Shown here one piece after another: positions 28,171 through 37,661 of a stretch of DNA of 64,000 nt. The position numbers and the translations under genes were made by a program. The notes below the pieces were generated by a model. That model saw only the letters and a program-made list of their open reading frames with translations. It made no database searches and was not told the origin of the DNA. Location: positions 186,001 to 250,000 of the forward strand of contig NZ_AP023245.1 of assembly GCF_016756495.1 (NCBI RefSeq), in the 5' to 3' direction. Origin of the DNA: Mesorhizobium sp. 113-3-3 (lineage in GTDB: Bacteria; Pseudomonadota; Alphaproteobacteria; Rhizobiales; Rhizobiaceae). Each line of letters begins with the position of its first letter. The first letter of the stretch is position 1.

Positions 28171-29301
28171 CTACCCGGCCGCGCCCTTGGCAAGGGATAG
28201 CTGCGGCGCGCCCGCCTTCTGGATGCGATTGAACGCGGCCAGCGCCTGACCAATTACCTGGTCCATATTGTAGTACCGGTAGGTTGCCAGCCGACCGACA
28301 AAGATTGCATCGGTTTGCTGAGCGGCGAGCGCCTCATATCGCTTGTAGAGTTCTTCATTCTCCGCCCTGGGGACGGGATAATAAGGATCGCCGTCATCCG
28401 TTGGATATTCATAGGTCAAGCTTGTCTGAACATGCTGCTGTCCGGTCATATGCTTGTATTCGGTAACCCTGGTGAAGCCCTCGGTCTGCGGGTAGTTGAC
28501 GACGGCGACCGGCTGGAACCGTGGCGTATCGAGTGTGACGTGCTCAAAACGCAAGGATCGGTACGGCAATTTCCCCAGCCTGAAGTTGAAAAATTCATCG
28601 ATTGGACCGGTATAGATGAGGCGGCGATAGGGGATGACCTCTCTAACCTCCCGATAGTCCGTCTGCAGCATCACCTTGATATTGGGATGGGCCAGCATCC
28701 GTTGAAACATGCGTGTGTAGCCGCTCGCCGGCATGCTTTGGAACGTGTCGGCAAAATACCTGTCATCGCGATTGGTTCGTGTCGGAACGCGCGCCGTCAC
28801 TGACTTGCTCAGTTGCGAGGGGTCGACCCCCCACTGTTTTCGCGTGTAGCCTTGAAAGAACTTCTCGTAGAGTTCCCGCCCCACCGTTCCCACGACAACG
28901 TCCTCGGCGGTGCGGATCTCTTCCACGCTCTCTTTACGCTCGGCCAAAAACCGCTCCATCTGGTCGGAGGTCAAGTCGAGGCCATAGAGGCGATTGATCG
29001 TGTCAAGGTTGATGGGGATTGGCAAAAGCTGACCGTCTACCTTGGCCAGCACACGGTGCTCATAGGGACGCCACGCCGTAAACTGGGACAGGTAGGCGAC
29101 AATGGCCTCGGCATTGGTGTGGAAGATGTGCGGCCCATAGCGATGCACAAGAATGCCGGCTTCATCGTACCAATCGAAAGCGTTGCCGCCGATGTGACTG
29201 CGACGGTCGACGACCAGCACTGCCTCCCCGCGCTGACTGGCTAGGCGCTCTGCTAGTACGCTTCCGGCAAAGCCTGCGCCGACGACAAGCCAATCAAACA
29301 T
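28171..29301 (-). CDS. glf: UDP-galactopyranose mutase
   Basis: A 376-residue FAD enzyme that interconverts UDP-galactopyranose and UDP-galactofuranose for surface polysaccharide synthesis. FAD-binding motif at the start (WLVVGAGFAGSVLAERLA), then DRRSHIGGNAFD, YGPHIFHTN, the substrate region FFQGYTRKQWGVDPSQLS and VPTRTNRDDRYF, and C-terminal FVGRLATYRYYNMDQVIGQA. All family landmarks are present at full length. The start overlaps the end of the upstream glycosyltransferase by 8 bases, which implies translational coupling. Confidence 0.95.
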   Translation of the reverse strand: MFDWLVVGAGFAGSVLAERLASQRGEAVLVVDRRSHIGGNAFDWYDEAGILVHRYGPHIFHTNAEAIVAYLSQFTAWRPYEHRVLAKVDGQLLPIPINLDTINRLYGLDLTSDQMERFLAERKESVEEIRTAEDVVVGTVGRELYEKFFQGYTRKQWGVDPSQLSKSVTARVPTRTNRDDRYFADTFQSMPASGYTRMFQRMLAHPNIKVMLQTDYREVREVIPYRRLIYTGPIDEFFNFRLGKLPYRSLRFEHVTLDTPRFQPVAVVNYPQTEGFTRVTEYKHMTGQQHVQTSLTYEYPTDDGDPYYPVPRAENEELYKRYEALAAQQTDAIFVGRLATYRYYNMDQVIGQALAAFNRIQKAGAPQLSLAKGAAG

Positions 29302-30475
29302 GGTGGACCAAGTTCCTGAATCCCTGACGGCGCAAACTCTTCGCGGGCTTGAGTAAATCGTGCATTGCGCTCCAGGTGCTGTCCCAAGACATCCCTGAGA
29401 GGAAGGCGTCGACCTTGGTCATTTCGCGGCGCTTGCGCAGAGCGGCATCGAGGGCGGCTGACATCGAGCCCGCATCAGCAATGTCGACCAATCCGCGACT
29501 GCCGTATGTTTGCACCACATCAACGATTGCGGTCGACACGACGGGCAGTCCGCCGGCCAGGAACTCAGGCGTCTTCGTCGGGCTGATATAACGCGTCGCC
29601 TCGTTCAGGGCGAAAGGCATCCACCCTACGTCCCAACCGGCCATGTATTGGGGCAGTTCGGCGTACCGCTTGGCGCCCAGCCAATGGATGTTCGGGCCGA
29701 CGGGTAGCGCGGCCGGGTCGATCTTGACCACCGGTCCGATCGTGACGAACTGGACCGTAGGCATCGCTGCAGCGGTTCGAGCAGTCAGGTCGATATCGAA
29801 CCGCTCGTCGATGACTCCGAAGAAGCCTACGCGGGGATGCGCAATGCTCTGCTGGTCTGCCGGGTCTGCCTGAGGCCGGCGCGCCTGATGGAAGTGTGCC
29901 GTGTCAATGCTGCTTGGAAACGCGTGAACGCAGGGATGCCGGCGACGCTTGGACTCATAAAGGCTCATTCCACCGGTGAATACGACGTCGGCCTTGCCAA
30001 AGAGCTGCTCTTCCAGTCGCTCGAGTTCACGAGGCGCGTTTTTAAAGGCAGAGAGTTCGTCCATGCAGTCATAGACGCAGACATCCTCCTGCAGCGCTTC
30101 GGTGAACTTCAGGGCCATGGGGGTGTAGTACCAAGTCACCAACTGGTCGTGCTCGATGCCGGCGAGCAGGTTCTCAAGCAGAGTGGCGATGGCCCTGTCG
30201 ACCTCAATTCCGGACTGACACTGCGGTAGTATCGGCGTCATAACTTCCAGGCCTGGCGCAACCGCCTTGCGGCGCAGAAGAGGTAGCGGAACAGGCTCGA
30301 AGACAGGTTCCTCAAAGAACACAACGGTGTAGTCGGCCGCGGCGCGCGTCATCAAATGCTGCGGGCGTTGAAAAACAAAGTCCCACCGCAGGTGAGAAAA
30401 GCAGATCAGGAGCGGGTTATCAAAAGGCACGAGCAAGGGGTTGGATACAGTCTGATCCATGGCAACAATCCGCAT
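29294..30475 (-). CDS. Glycosyltransferase (GT1/GT4-like), glf operon
   Basis: About 393 residues. Recognisable sections: LLICFSHLRWDFVFQRPQHL at the N-terminus (typical of putative glycosyltransferases that act with glf), YYTPMALKFTEAL, VYDCMDELSAFKNAP, and a C-terminal GT-B half with RVGFFGVIDERFD, IGPVVKIDPAALPVGPNIHW and the donor-binding region PTKTPEFLAGGLPVVST. The start is uncertain: ATG 30475 or 30460; a longer frame to 30664 would run into the divergent gene's start and its extra residues do not look conserved. It is the first gene of the minus-strand operon GT-glf-GH1. Confidence 0.85.
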   Translation of the reverse strand: MRIVAMDQTVSNPLLVPFDNPLLICFSHLRWDFVFQRPQHLMTRAAADYTVVFFEEPVFEPVPLPLLRRKAVAPGLEVMTPILPQCQSGIEVDRAIATLLENLLAGIEHDQLVTWYYTPMALKFTEALQEDVCVYDCMDELSAFKNAPRELERLEEQLFGKADVVFTGGMSLYESKRRRHPCVHAFPSSIDTAHFHQARRPQADPADQQSIAHPRVGFFGVIDERFDIDLTARTAAAMPTVQFVTIGPVVKIDPAALPVGPNIHWLGAKRYAELPQYMAGWDVGWMPFALNEATRYISPTKTPEFLAGGLPVVSTAIVDVVQTYGSRGLVDIADAGSMSAALDAALRKRREMTKVDAFLSGMSWDSTWSAMHDLLKPAKSLRRQGFRNLVHHV

Positions 30476-30621
30476 TAGGGTTGGCTTATGGTGGATCAAG
30501 CTCCGTTCGCAAATCGGGTTCCACGGCAACGCAGAATTTTGCCCAACATCAATGGCGCCACGATTTCGCTCTATCGTTGGAACGGGCCTTGCCTCCGTAA
30601 GTTGTCGGCGGGGAGGCGCCA

Positions 30622-31446
30622 ATGATCGTCGATGCACACCTTCATACGTCGGGTCGCGAGACAACGGCGGAAGTACTTATGTCACTTGACGATGCGGGGG
30701 TGGATATGGCGTTCCTGCTGGCTCCGTTCCTGACATCGCCCTATTCGCTTAATGACCGGGAGTCGCTGCGCGCTGGCAACCGGTACCTTTCCGACCTCGT
30801 CAAAGGCCACTCAGATCGGCTCATCGGGTTCGCGGTGGTCAATCCGCTGCATCCCCAATCAGCCGACGATCTTGAGGAGGCAGCCACGCTTCCCGGCATT
30901 CGCGCGCTTAAGATGGTTCCGACCGGATGGTATCCATATGACGAGTGCGCTCATCGCGTGTACGCGGTCGCGGCAAGGCTCGACCTGCCGATATTGTTTC
31001 ATAGCGGAATTTTCATTGACGGCCGATCTGGCCGGTTCTGCCGGCCATCCTTCTACGAGGCGGTTCGCGATCACCCCGGCCTTCGCGTAACTTTGGCTCA
31101 CCTTGGCTGGCCGTGGTGTGACGAAGCCAACGCAGTTGGCGTTATCGATCGGATCAACGGCGTCCAGCCAGCCGACAGCCAGTTTCGCTTCGACCTGTCC
31201 TTTGGACCGCCTCCCATCTACCGCAGCGAGGTGTTCCGCAAGGCGATCGACGTGATCGGCCCACGCTCATTGCAATTCGGGAGCGACCGTTTCTTGCCGT
31301 GCAGCGGGGCCCATATCCGCGCGGCAATAGACGAGGTCACGGCAATTCTGGATCAACTCGACGTCGCAGCCGACGACCGAATTGCAATCATGTCGGGAAC
31401 CGCGACGGATTGGTTGAGGCTGCTCCCGTCGCAAGGAGGAAACTGA
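30622..31446 (+). CDS. Amidohydrolase-2 family metal-dependent hydrolase
   Basis: A 274-residue TIM-barrel hydrolase. The N-terminal metal-binding DxH is seen in MIVDAHLHTSG. It continues with IRALKMVPTGWYPYDE, LDLPILFHSGIF (third metal ligand His), GLRVTLAHLGWPW (fourth His) and LQFGSDRFLP (Asp). It belongs to the amidohydrolase-2 group that acts on small acids, lactones or amides; the substrate is unknown. It diverges from the glf operon and overlaps the next glycosyltransferase by one base (TGATG), so the two are translationally coupled. Confidence 0.85.
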   Translation: MIVDAHLHTSGRETTAEVLMSLDDAGVDMAFLLAPFLTSPYSLNDRESLRAGNRYLSDLVKGHSDRLIGFAVVNPLHPQSADDLEEAATLPGIRALKMVPTGWYPYDECAHRVYAVAARLDLPILFHSGIFIDGRSGRFCRPSFYEAVRDHPGLRVTLAHLGWPWCDEANAVGVIDRINGVQPADSQFRFDLSFGPPPIYRSEVFRKAIDVIGPRSLQFGSDRFLPCSGAHIRAAIDEVTAILDQLDVAADDRIAIMSGTATDWLRLLPSQGGN

Positions 31447-32642
31447 TGGCCCGGACCCCTCGCGTGCTGCCAGGCGGCCAGACTGATGAGCGCATCCATG
31501 TGCTTGAGGTCTTGGGTAACGCCATTGTTGGCGGCATGGAAAATTACGTGCGCAATCTGGCTGCGAACCTGCCCTCGAACGAGTTCAAAGTCTCCTTCCT
31601 GTGCCCGTATGAAAGCCCTTACACCGCATTGCTGCGGGCTGAGGGCAGGGACGTCTACATTGCGCCTCTGCGGGACGATCCACCTTGGAAGACAATCGAA
31701 CTCATCTGTACCCTTGTTCGCGAAACCGGTATCGACCTGCTCCACGCTCACCTGATGAACGCGCATACCGTGGCTGCTATGGCCGGCCGACTGAGCGCGA
31801 CGCCGACAGTTGCCACGCTGCATGGGATGAGCTTGCATCCGCAGGAAATTAGTGTGGCGCGCACAACCGGGAGCCACACCATTGTGGTGTGCCGCGAAGC
31901 CTGGTCGCAAGCACTTGCTGTGGGATTGTCACCTGAGCATGTGAGCCTCGTTCCTAACGGGGTCGACCTGGCAATGTATCATCCGCTGTCGGCTGACCGC
32001 TTGGACTTCCGGCAAACGATCAACGTCGGCCCTGACGATATGTTGGTCGGGTTCGTTGGCAGGCTGGCCTGGGAAAAGGGCCCCGACAAATTCCTCAAAG
32101 CAGCCGAATTCATACTGCAAAGGCGGCCCGAGGTGCACTTCGCAGTGGTTGGCACGGGGTTGATGGAAAAGGACCTGACTGCGACCGTTCGCCGTGCGGG
32201 ACTCGAGTCGCGGATCCACATGGTCGGGCTCACGCGCGAACCGCATCGGATTTATCCGGGCCTAGATTTGTTGTTGCATACTTCGCGCGCTGACGCGATG
32301 CCTCTTACCATTCTGGAGGCCATGGCATCTGGGGTGCCGGTCGTGGCCATCGGCGTCGGCGGCATCCCGGAAATCGTCTCTGGAGGAGAGACCGGGATTC
32401 TTATAGGAACCATCGAATGGCCGGGCATCGTCTCGGAATATCCCGGCGACTGGGAAGGCGTGGCCTTGGCGGCAATCTCGCTGCTATCCAATCCCGCCAG
32501 GCTCAAGTCGATGGCCGACGCGAGCGTGAGGCGGGCGCAGGCCACCTTCGATATCCGCCAGTCGGCCACTATGACGAGCCATATTTTCCGCCAGCTGTTG
32601 AGACCTCGTACCGACAAGGCGCGGCTCCACTCCGTCCCCTGA
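31446..32642 (+). CDS. GT4-family glycosyltransferase
   Basis: A 398-residue GT-B enzyme. The N-terminal acceptor half has VLEVLGNAIVGGMENYVRNL and LLHAHLMNAHTVAAM; the C-terminal half has FVGRLAWEKGPDKFLKAAEF, VVGTGLMEKDL and the nucleotide-sugar motif TSRADAMPLTILEAMASGVP (EX7E type). The start ATG 31446 overlaps the previous stop. Likely works with the glf gene set in a surface polysaccharide, although its acceptor cannot be read. Confidence 0.93.
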   Translation: MARTPRVLPGGQTDERIHVLEVLGNAIVGGMENYVRNLAANLPSNEFKVSFLCPYESPYTALLRAEGRDVYIAPLRDDPPWKTIELICTLVRETGIDLLHAHLMNAHTVAAMAGRLSATPTVATLHGMSLHPQEISVARTTGSHTIVVCREAWSQALAVGLSPEHVSLVPNGVDLAMYHPLSADRLDFRQTINVGPDDMLVGFVGRLAWEKGPDKFLKAAEFILQRRPEVHFAVVGTGLMEKDLTATVRRAGLESRIHMVGLTREPHRIYPGLDLLLHTSRADAMPLTILEAMASGVPVVAIGVGGIPEIVSGGETGILIGTIEWPGIVSEYPGDWEGVALAAISLLSNPARLKSMADASVRRAQATFDIRQSATMTSHIFRQLLRPRTDKARLHSVP

Positions 32643-32654
32643 CTTCAGACTGGA

Positions 32655-33323
32655 TCAAGATTTGATGGCCCTGATCCCGGTAATGACAGGGTAGAGGGGA
32701 TCAACAAGGTCGAGCCTTGCGCGGTCTATCTCCTCGAAAGAGAGGCCCTGCAGAAAGGCGGTGGCGGCGAGCACATTGCCAAATTGCTGTACCTCCACTC
32801 CCGCTGCCCCAAAACTTTCCTCGAACAGGCGTCGTGCGGCACTCTGTGTCATGGCCCAGAACCATTTTTCCGGCCCGTCATGCGCGTCGATGGGAGTAAT
32901 GCCTGGTACTGTCGCCAACACGACGCCACCCGGTGCCAAGGCGCGATGGACCGTGGCGATTGCGCCACGCACATCGTAAATCATGTGCAGCGTCTGAGTC
33001 ACGATGATGCAGTCAAGGCGCCCGGGCTCCACGGCATTCTCGTTCTGGAGATCGATGCAAATCGTGGCTTGAGGATTGGCACTTTCGGGCGAGTCGATAA
33101 TGTCGGAAGTCACAACTCGTGCCAAACCAAAACGGAGCGTGTAAACATTGTCGCCGATTTCCGCGACACGTCCTCGAATGTCTTCAGCATGGCGCTGCAG
33201 GAAACGTTCAATGTAGTAACGGTCAAGTGGCGTGCCGCGATCGCCGCCAAATTTTCGGCTTAGGGGCTCGACCTCGCCAAGGTCCCCAAAAACCACCGTA
33301 CCGGGCGCCGGGATATCTCGCAT
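32655..33323 (-). CDS. SAM-dependent methyltransferase, polysaccharide type
   Basis: A 222-residue class I methyltransferase of the kind encoded with glycosyltransferases. The N-terminus FGDLGEVEPLSRKFGGDRGT then PLDRYYIERFLQRH is the signature of that group, followed by GRVAEIGDNVYT (motif I), DIIDSPE, LDCIIVTQTLHMIYDVRGAI and LAPGGVVLATVPGITPI. Convergent with the GT4 gene, 12 bases apart. Probably modifies the glycan or its intermediate. Confidence 0.85.
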   Translation of the reverse strand: MRDIPAPGTVVFGDLGEVEPLSRKFGGDRGTPLDRYYIERFLQRHAEDIRGRVAEIGDNVYTLRFGLARVVTSDIIDSPESANPQATICIDLQNENAVEPGRLDCIIVTQTLHMIYDVRGAIATVHRALAPGGVVLATVPGITPIDAHDGPEKWFWAMTQSAARRLFEESFGAAGVEVQQFGNVLAATAFLQGLSFEEIDRARLDLVDPLYPVITGIRAIKS

Positions 33324-33721
33324 GTGTGATTAAACCGTAGAGGCGTAGCGCAGCAAGGATCTTGACGGGTGGTGCCAGAGAGGACCGCCCGACCAGGAGG
33401 CAGATCGCTGGCTCACCGGTGAGGCATGTCCCCTTGGATCACCCACGGCTTCTTCCTTGCTGGTATCGCATTTTGACCGCTGGGAGCTGTAGTCTTTTAG
33501 TCCTTTGAGTGAGTTGCCAAAACGGCCGGTCGCCTTATGCATGTCGCCGCCGCGCTTTCCTGGATGATTTTTTGTCCAAGTGGACTGAAAGAAACATACT
33601 TTCCGAAAGCCCCATAATCTCCTCCCGATACAGGCATCTTAGACTTCGGTACATCCGGGACCGTCACGAGGTTTGAGCAACCGTGCGATCAAAGCGTGCC
33701 TTGGCGCCCGCCACCTAAGGC
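33324..33721. other. 400-base stretch without a gene
   Basis: A minus-strand frame at 33330-33542 is open but shows no recognisable protein. The promoter of the methyltransferase should be at the left end. Nothing else is supportable. Confidence 0.4.
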
Positions 33722-34045
33722 TCAATGTGCAGCGGGTTGTGAGGGCTGCACCCCTTGCTGGTCACCGCCCGTGCTGGACTGGGGCGTTGGATTCCTGTCC
33801 ACCTTGGGATTTTGATCGATACTGTCAGACTGAGTTTGACCGGAATCAACCTTGTCCGGGTTTTGGCTGGTGCGCGCAGGCGCCTTACTGTCCTGCTCTG
33901 TCGATGGTCCTTTGATGACTACGCCATAGATTTCGGCGACACCCCAGGCCGCAACGGCCAGTAGCAGCCCGCCCAAGAGCACAACAAGGACGGGCCTGCC
34001 AAGAGGGCCTTGTCGAGCTTGATTTTCGGGAACGTTGTTCGCCAT
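33722..34045 (-). CDS. Small single-pass membrane protein with polar tail
   Basis: A 107-residue protein: short polar N-terminus (MANNVPENQARQGPLGRP), one TM helix (VLVVLLGGLLLAVAAWGVAE), then an Asp/Gln/Ser/Pro-rich, probably disordered tail (DKVDSGQTQSDSIDQNPKVD). ATG 34045 follows GAGG at 6-base spacing. It resembles in design the EcfG-driven membrane protein at 9622, and a candidate EcfG promoter lies upstream. Function unknown. Confidence 0.72.
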   Translation of the reverse strand: MANNVPENQARQGPLGRPVLVVLLGGLLLAVAAWGVAEIYGVVIKGPSTEQDSKAPARTSQNPDKVDSGQTQSDSIDQNPKVDRNPTPQSSTGGDQQGVQPSQPAAH

Positions 34046-34128
34046 AGGACACCTCGGGAAACAGGGCTTGCCTGCGGCTAGGGCCAATGCCGTTGGGCAG
34101 GGGGAACGTCTTGGACGCCTGCTCGCTT

Positions 34129-34153
34129 AACCTTGAACGTTCCCAAAGGTTCC
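34129..34153 (-). promoter_or_regulatory. Candidate EcfG general-stress promoter
   Basis: Minus strand: GGAAC (34153 to 34149), 16 bases, GGTT (34132 to 34129). One mismatch to CGTT, the same variant as at 23279. It lies about 84 bases before the ATG at 34045. Confidence 0.45.
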
Positions 34154-34654
34154 GGCGTGGAGAGAGATTAGATCTCAAACGAGCAACGGAGCATCGATTT
34201 CGGGTTGCCCGAGCGCTGGGAGCAGAGGAGGCAGCGCTCATAAAAGAGCAAGCCCTGGGCCCACGCGAGCCTCAACTGTCATGGTCTTGGCATCACTGCC
34301 TCTTTCATTACAAAATTCATCGGCTTCATGCCCGGCACCGTGCCGCTTCTGGCCAAAGCGGCGTTGATGCCGCTCTGAATGGGGGCTGAACGCTGCTGCG
34401 CTGTGGCCGGCCGGTTGTGAATTTGGGATAATTCCTTTTTCCCACCAGCGATTCGCCTAGCGGCTCAGACCTTGAGCGTAAAAGACGTTAAATGCCGACC
34501 GTTGGCGAATTCGCTGATGCGACAGGCCATGGAACGAAGCGGCGCCTTCTGCCCGAACGGTGGAACAAGGATCGAGCCCGCAAATTGACAGCGATTGAAG
34601 GTCGGCGGGTGCCCTCCAACGGCGCCGGCCATGTGATCTGGGTGGAGGATCAAG

Positions 34655-34888
34655 ATGTCGCACGAAGTAGACGAGCGCCGCCTCAAGATGCTTATCGAGC
34701 AGTACGTCGAGGTGCGGAAGAAGCGGCACGATGTTGTGTCGGTGAGGCAAGCGGCAGCGGCTGTCCTGACGGTCATCAAAGCATGTCCGGTTTCCAGAAG
34801 CGAGCTGGAGCACATGATCGCAGCAAGCGCCGTGGCCCATGGCCTGGGTGTTGCGTTCGATACGCCGCAATCAACCCCACTTTCCTGA
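34655..34888 (+). CDS. Small rhizobial hypothetical protein
   Basis: A 77-residue soluble helical protein (MSHEVDERRLKMLIEQYVEV, KKRHDVVSVRQAAAAVLTVI, CPVSRSELEHMIAASAVAHG). GGAGG stands 6 bases before the ATG. I recognise the general type as a conserved small rhizobial protein, with no function known. From 34889 to 35555 I see no supportable gene. Confidence 0.6.
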   Translation: MSHEVDERRLKMLIEQYVEVRKKRHDVVSVRQAAAAVLTVIKACPVSRSELEHMIAASAVAHGLGVAFDTPQSTPLS

Positions 34889-35555
34889 GCCGATCCAGCG
34901 CCGCGACGATCGATGGACAATCGAATACAAGCGCGCCTTGGGGCTGCTCGGTCCGGTGCGGCGAAGTCAAGACCGATAGCAAGGACTTGCCGAGGATCAG
35001 GAAGGCCAAGCGCCAATAGGCCCGACATGAAGGCGCAAAAATCCCGGCGCGGAACAACGAGGGGTCTTACCGAGCTTTTTGGGGGCCCCGACCGGCGTGA
35101 CGTTCGATTGGAAGGCGGCGCCACAGTCTGAGGCGGACAATGAGCCGGCGCCTTGATGCCTCCGCCGCGATGTAGGCGAGAAACACCCGGTCTGAGATAC
35201 CTCTCGGCAGGATCGGCCTCTCGATCGTGCTGTTCTTCGATCGTCTCGGGTTTCAGGTCCGAATCGCCATCCGTCGCGTCAAGCGGCCCGATCATGTGTT
35301 CAAGCCTCTACCCGGGCGTCGGAACAAGGCGCTCATTCGTCGTCCCATTCGACTACTATTCGGCCGCCGGGGGCTGCACACCCTGGTGAACCCGAGCGGG
35401 AGGGATAGGTTTCCTCTAGCAATTTTGAAGACTTTCTTGTTGCCGAGCGAGCGATCTAGGTCGACGGTCGACATTCGCAGATCAAAGGCGCGGCGTTTGA
35501 TCGCGTCCACTAGAATATCCCCGTTGGTATCGACGGGCGCTTGGCAGCCGGACCA

Positions 35556-35789
35556 CTACTTCACCTTCGGCGTGATCTCCTCGATCCTCACCTTGTCGCC
35601 GATCTCCTTGGCCATATCGAAGGACTTCTGCTTGTCCTTGGTGGTCAGCACAGTGCGCCAGTTCGGCATTTCGAAGACGCTGACGACATAGGTGGTTGCA
35701 GGCGTGTCGGCCAATTGCACCCTTGGAGGTTGAAAGCCCCCGCCCGTGTGGCGTAGGCCTGATATACGGCAGACGATGGAGGATACCAC
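35556..35789 (-). CDS. Small hypothetical protein, start uncertain
   Basis: The convincing part is the last 45 codons (TYVVSVFEMPNWRTVLTTKD then KQKSFDMAKEIGDKVRIEEI), which resemble a conserved small protein. The frame extends upstream, but those residues look random. Starts at a GTG near 35723 or at ATG 35670 are possible. Confidence 0.45.
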   Translation of the reverse strand: MVSSIVCRISGLRHTGGGFQPPRVQLADTPATTYVVSVFEMPNWRTVLTTKDKQKSFDMAKEIGDKVRIEEITPKVK

Positions 35790-35906
35790 CTGCCGCTCGC
35801 ATCAACTTTTAGAGACAGCTAATGTTCCGTCAAAGCTCTAAGCCGAACCGCCACCGAAACCAGCGAATGAATTCGACTCCCTTGCCGGTCACGTCACGCA
35901 CCGTCT

Positions 35907-36170
35907 TCAACAGACCTCATGCAGGACACGGGTTGCCCGGTAGCGCTGGCACGTAGGCCATATCAGCGGACCTACGATCCTATCGTGGAGCGCTTCCGCG
36001 GCCGCCAGGAAGCGCTCGATCTCAGGCTGCGATAAATGCTTGGAAGGTTTGGTTCTGGCAACGGCGTTATCCTGCTTTGAGGGGTTCGCCGCAACGCGAG
36101 TATTTTCCTGCCCTGCCCGCACCTGCCACCAGCCGCAGGTTGTGGAGCGAATTAACGGAATCTTGAGCAC
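35907..36170 (-). pseudogene. Fragment of a small rhizobial hypothetical protein
   Basis: HLSQPEIERFLAAAEALHDR and IVGPLIWPTCQRYRATRVLH match the pattern of a small rhizobial protein of unknown function (DIERFLAAAEALHxxIVGP). After this the expected continuation is lost to another frame. Probably a relic. Confidence 0.4.
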
Positions 36171-36220
36171 GTCGGCGCATCGTAATAAGCGGACAGGCCG
36201 AGTAACTTGTACATGGCTAA

Positions 36221-36256
36221 GGCCCCGGCGATTTCACCCTGCGCCGGGGCCTTTTT
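36221..36256 (+). terminator. Strong terminator with no plus-strand gene before it
   Basis: GGCCCCGGCG and CGCCGGGGCC form a perfect 10-bp stem with an 11-base loop, followed by TTTTT. On the plus strand no gene lies upstream for several hundred bases; on the minus strand it follows the DUF768 gene but lacks a T-run in that direction. It may end an unannotated small RNA or serve the minus gene weakly. Confidence 0.75.
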
Positions 36257-36268
36257 GCACGGCAAGGT

Positions 36269-36490
36269 CTACTCGGGCAGGCCAAGGTCATAATGCACAA
36301 TCGGATCGAGGATTGCCCGGTAGAGGCTCTCGACCTCTTCATCGATCTCTTCCCGCTTGATGCCGAGCGCCTTGGCGTCTGCGATGAGCTTGTGCGTCTG
36401 TTCGTCAACCGAGATGACGTCCGCCTTCGTGGTCTCAGGGACGTTGTTGACCAGCCATCGATCAAGGAAATTAATACCGCGCGTGCTCAT
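36269..36490 (-). CDS. DUF768 protein
   Basis: A 73-residue soluble protein with the DUF768 signature: MSTRGINFLDRWLVNNVPET, ADVISVDEQTHKLIADAKAL, EEIDEEVESLYRAILDPIVH. The family is nearly confined to Mesorhizobium and close relatives, which makes it a useful taxonomic marker. Function unknown. Confidence 0.9.
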   Translation of the reverse strand: MSTRGINFLDRWLVNNVPETTKADVISVDEQTHKLIADAKALGIKREEIDEEVESLYRAILDPIVHYDLGLPE

Positions 36491-36549
36491 GCCGCGATAA
36501 GCTCGGCTTGGCGGTCAGGTTCCGGCGTTTGGTTCGCCGACGGATGGAA

Positions 36550-36768
36550 TTACTCGCCTTCGATAATTTTCAAAGAGGGGTTTTTGGCGAGCGTCCTGCG
36601 CCTTTTGACCCGTGCCGGCCTCTCCGTGAGATGTTCCGCTGACAGGCGAAGCGCCCTCAATCGCGTTGTCCTTACATTTCGGGCCAGGGTCTCCGCCTCG
36701 ATCAACAGCTTCGCCTCTTGATCGGCGCGCTCAATGCGTTCTCTGTCGAACCTTCGTTGGGTCAACAT
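36550..36768 (-). CDS. Small charged helical protein (paralogue of 39506)
   Basis: A 72-residue, strongly charged, probably coiled-coil protein: RFDRERIERADQEAKLLIEA, ETLARNVRTTRLRALRLSAE. Its first 40 residues align with the protein at 39506 (VDREKIERADRESRLVLDAE, RQAREAKTARLREQRLKKAA). Function unknown. Confidence 0.6.
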   Translation of the reverse strand: MLTQRRFDRERIERADQEAKLLIEAETLARNVRTTRLRALRLSAEHLTERPARVKRRRTLAKNPSLKIIEGE

Positions 36769-36872
36769 AGCCTCCCTCGACTAACTGACCCCTGAAATGA
36801 CCGCTAACTGGCATGGTTCCTCTATCAGTCGTCGGCGGCGTTTCGTCGCCTCGCCGACCGCTCTGCTGAGAC

Positions 36873-37627
36873 TTATCGCTTTCTGGCGCCCACTAAGAAA
36901 TTCTGAGCAAAGCGCGCTGGGACACCAGCGCGCCTGCATATCGTCTCAACAGGCCCGACCAACATCTCGCAAAGCCTCGGTAGCAGCCACCCGGGTCGCG
37001 GCAAAAACCCATAGCCGATGACCCGTTCGACGACAAACCCGTTGGAAACGAGCATCTGGCGATATGCGTGGATGCTTAACGTACTGCGCACGACGCGCCC
37101 CTGTAATCGGTTGAGAAAGCGGTAGACCAGACCCATTGGCGAGGTTGCGTTCATGTGGATGTTCGAAACCAGCAACCCACCATCGTTCAAGTGCTCATGA
37201 ATGGCCGACAGTGCGTCCCGCCTAAGAGTGTCTTCAGCGTTCAGGAAGAACCGAAAAGCTGTGACCACGTCGAATCTTCTGGAAAGGGGGGCAACCGTAG
37301 ATCGGCTTCCACCAGTTGGACGTTGCCCGGAACCCGCGCGCAAGCGAGCATGGATTGAGAGACGTCGACGCCGACGACCTCACCAAACAATGGGCCTGCA
37401 ACAGTTGTGACGCGGCCTGTGCGGCAGGCGAAGTCAAGGCAGCTGCGACCCGGCCCGCCAAGAGGCCTAAGAATGTTTTCAACCAGGGAGCGTTCGATAC
37501 GCAACCACAAGGCAGCATAGTAGCCGGAACGGTAGGTTTTCGTGTAGTCGGCGCCGTAGCCTGGAGTCTGATGGCTCGATCGGTAATCGCTATAAGCGCT
37601 CGCCTCGAATGACCGCTCGGTCAATAC
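36873..37627 (-). pseudogene. Frameshifted SAM-dependent methyltransferase
   Basis: Two frames join into one class I methyltransferase. The first half has GYGADYTKTYRSGYYAALWL, RSCLDFACRTGRVTTVAGPL (motif I) and VVGVDVSQSMLACAR. The second half has RFDVVTAFRFFLNAEDTLRR, HLNDGGLLVSNIHMNATSPM and a C-terminal FLVGARKR. A one-base loss near 37275-37290, within LPPFP/RRFDVV, splits them. The rest is intact, so the mutation may be recent, or a sequencing error. Confidence 0.75.
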
Positions 37628-37661
37628 ATCACCACGACGAAGTCCGCCGGGCGTCAGCGTG

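Noticed and set aside
33324..33545. A minus-strand 70-codon gene upstream of the methyltransferase
   Set aside because: No ribosome-binding site and random-looking translation.
34465..35295. A 276-codon minus-strand frame
   Set aside because: Opposite a more convincing small plus-strand gene with a good Shine-Dalgarno; Arg/Ser/Pro-rich without motifs.
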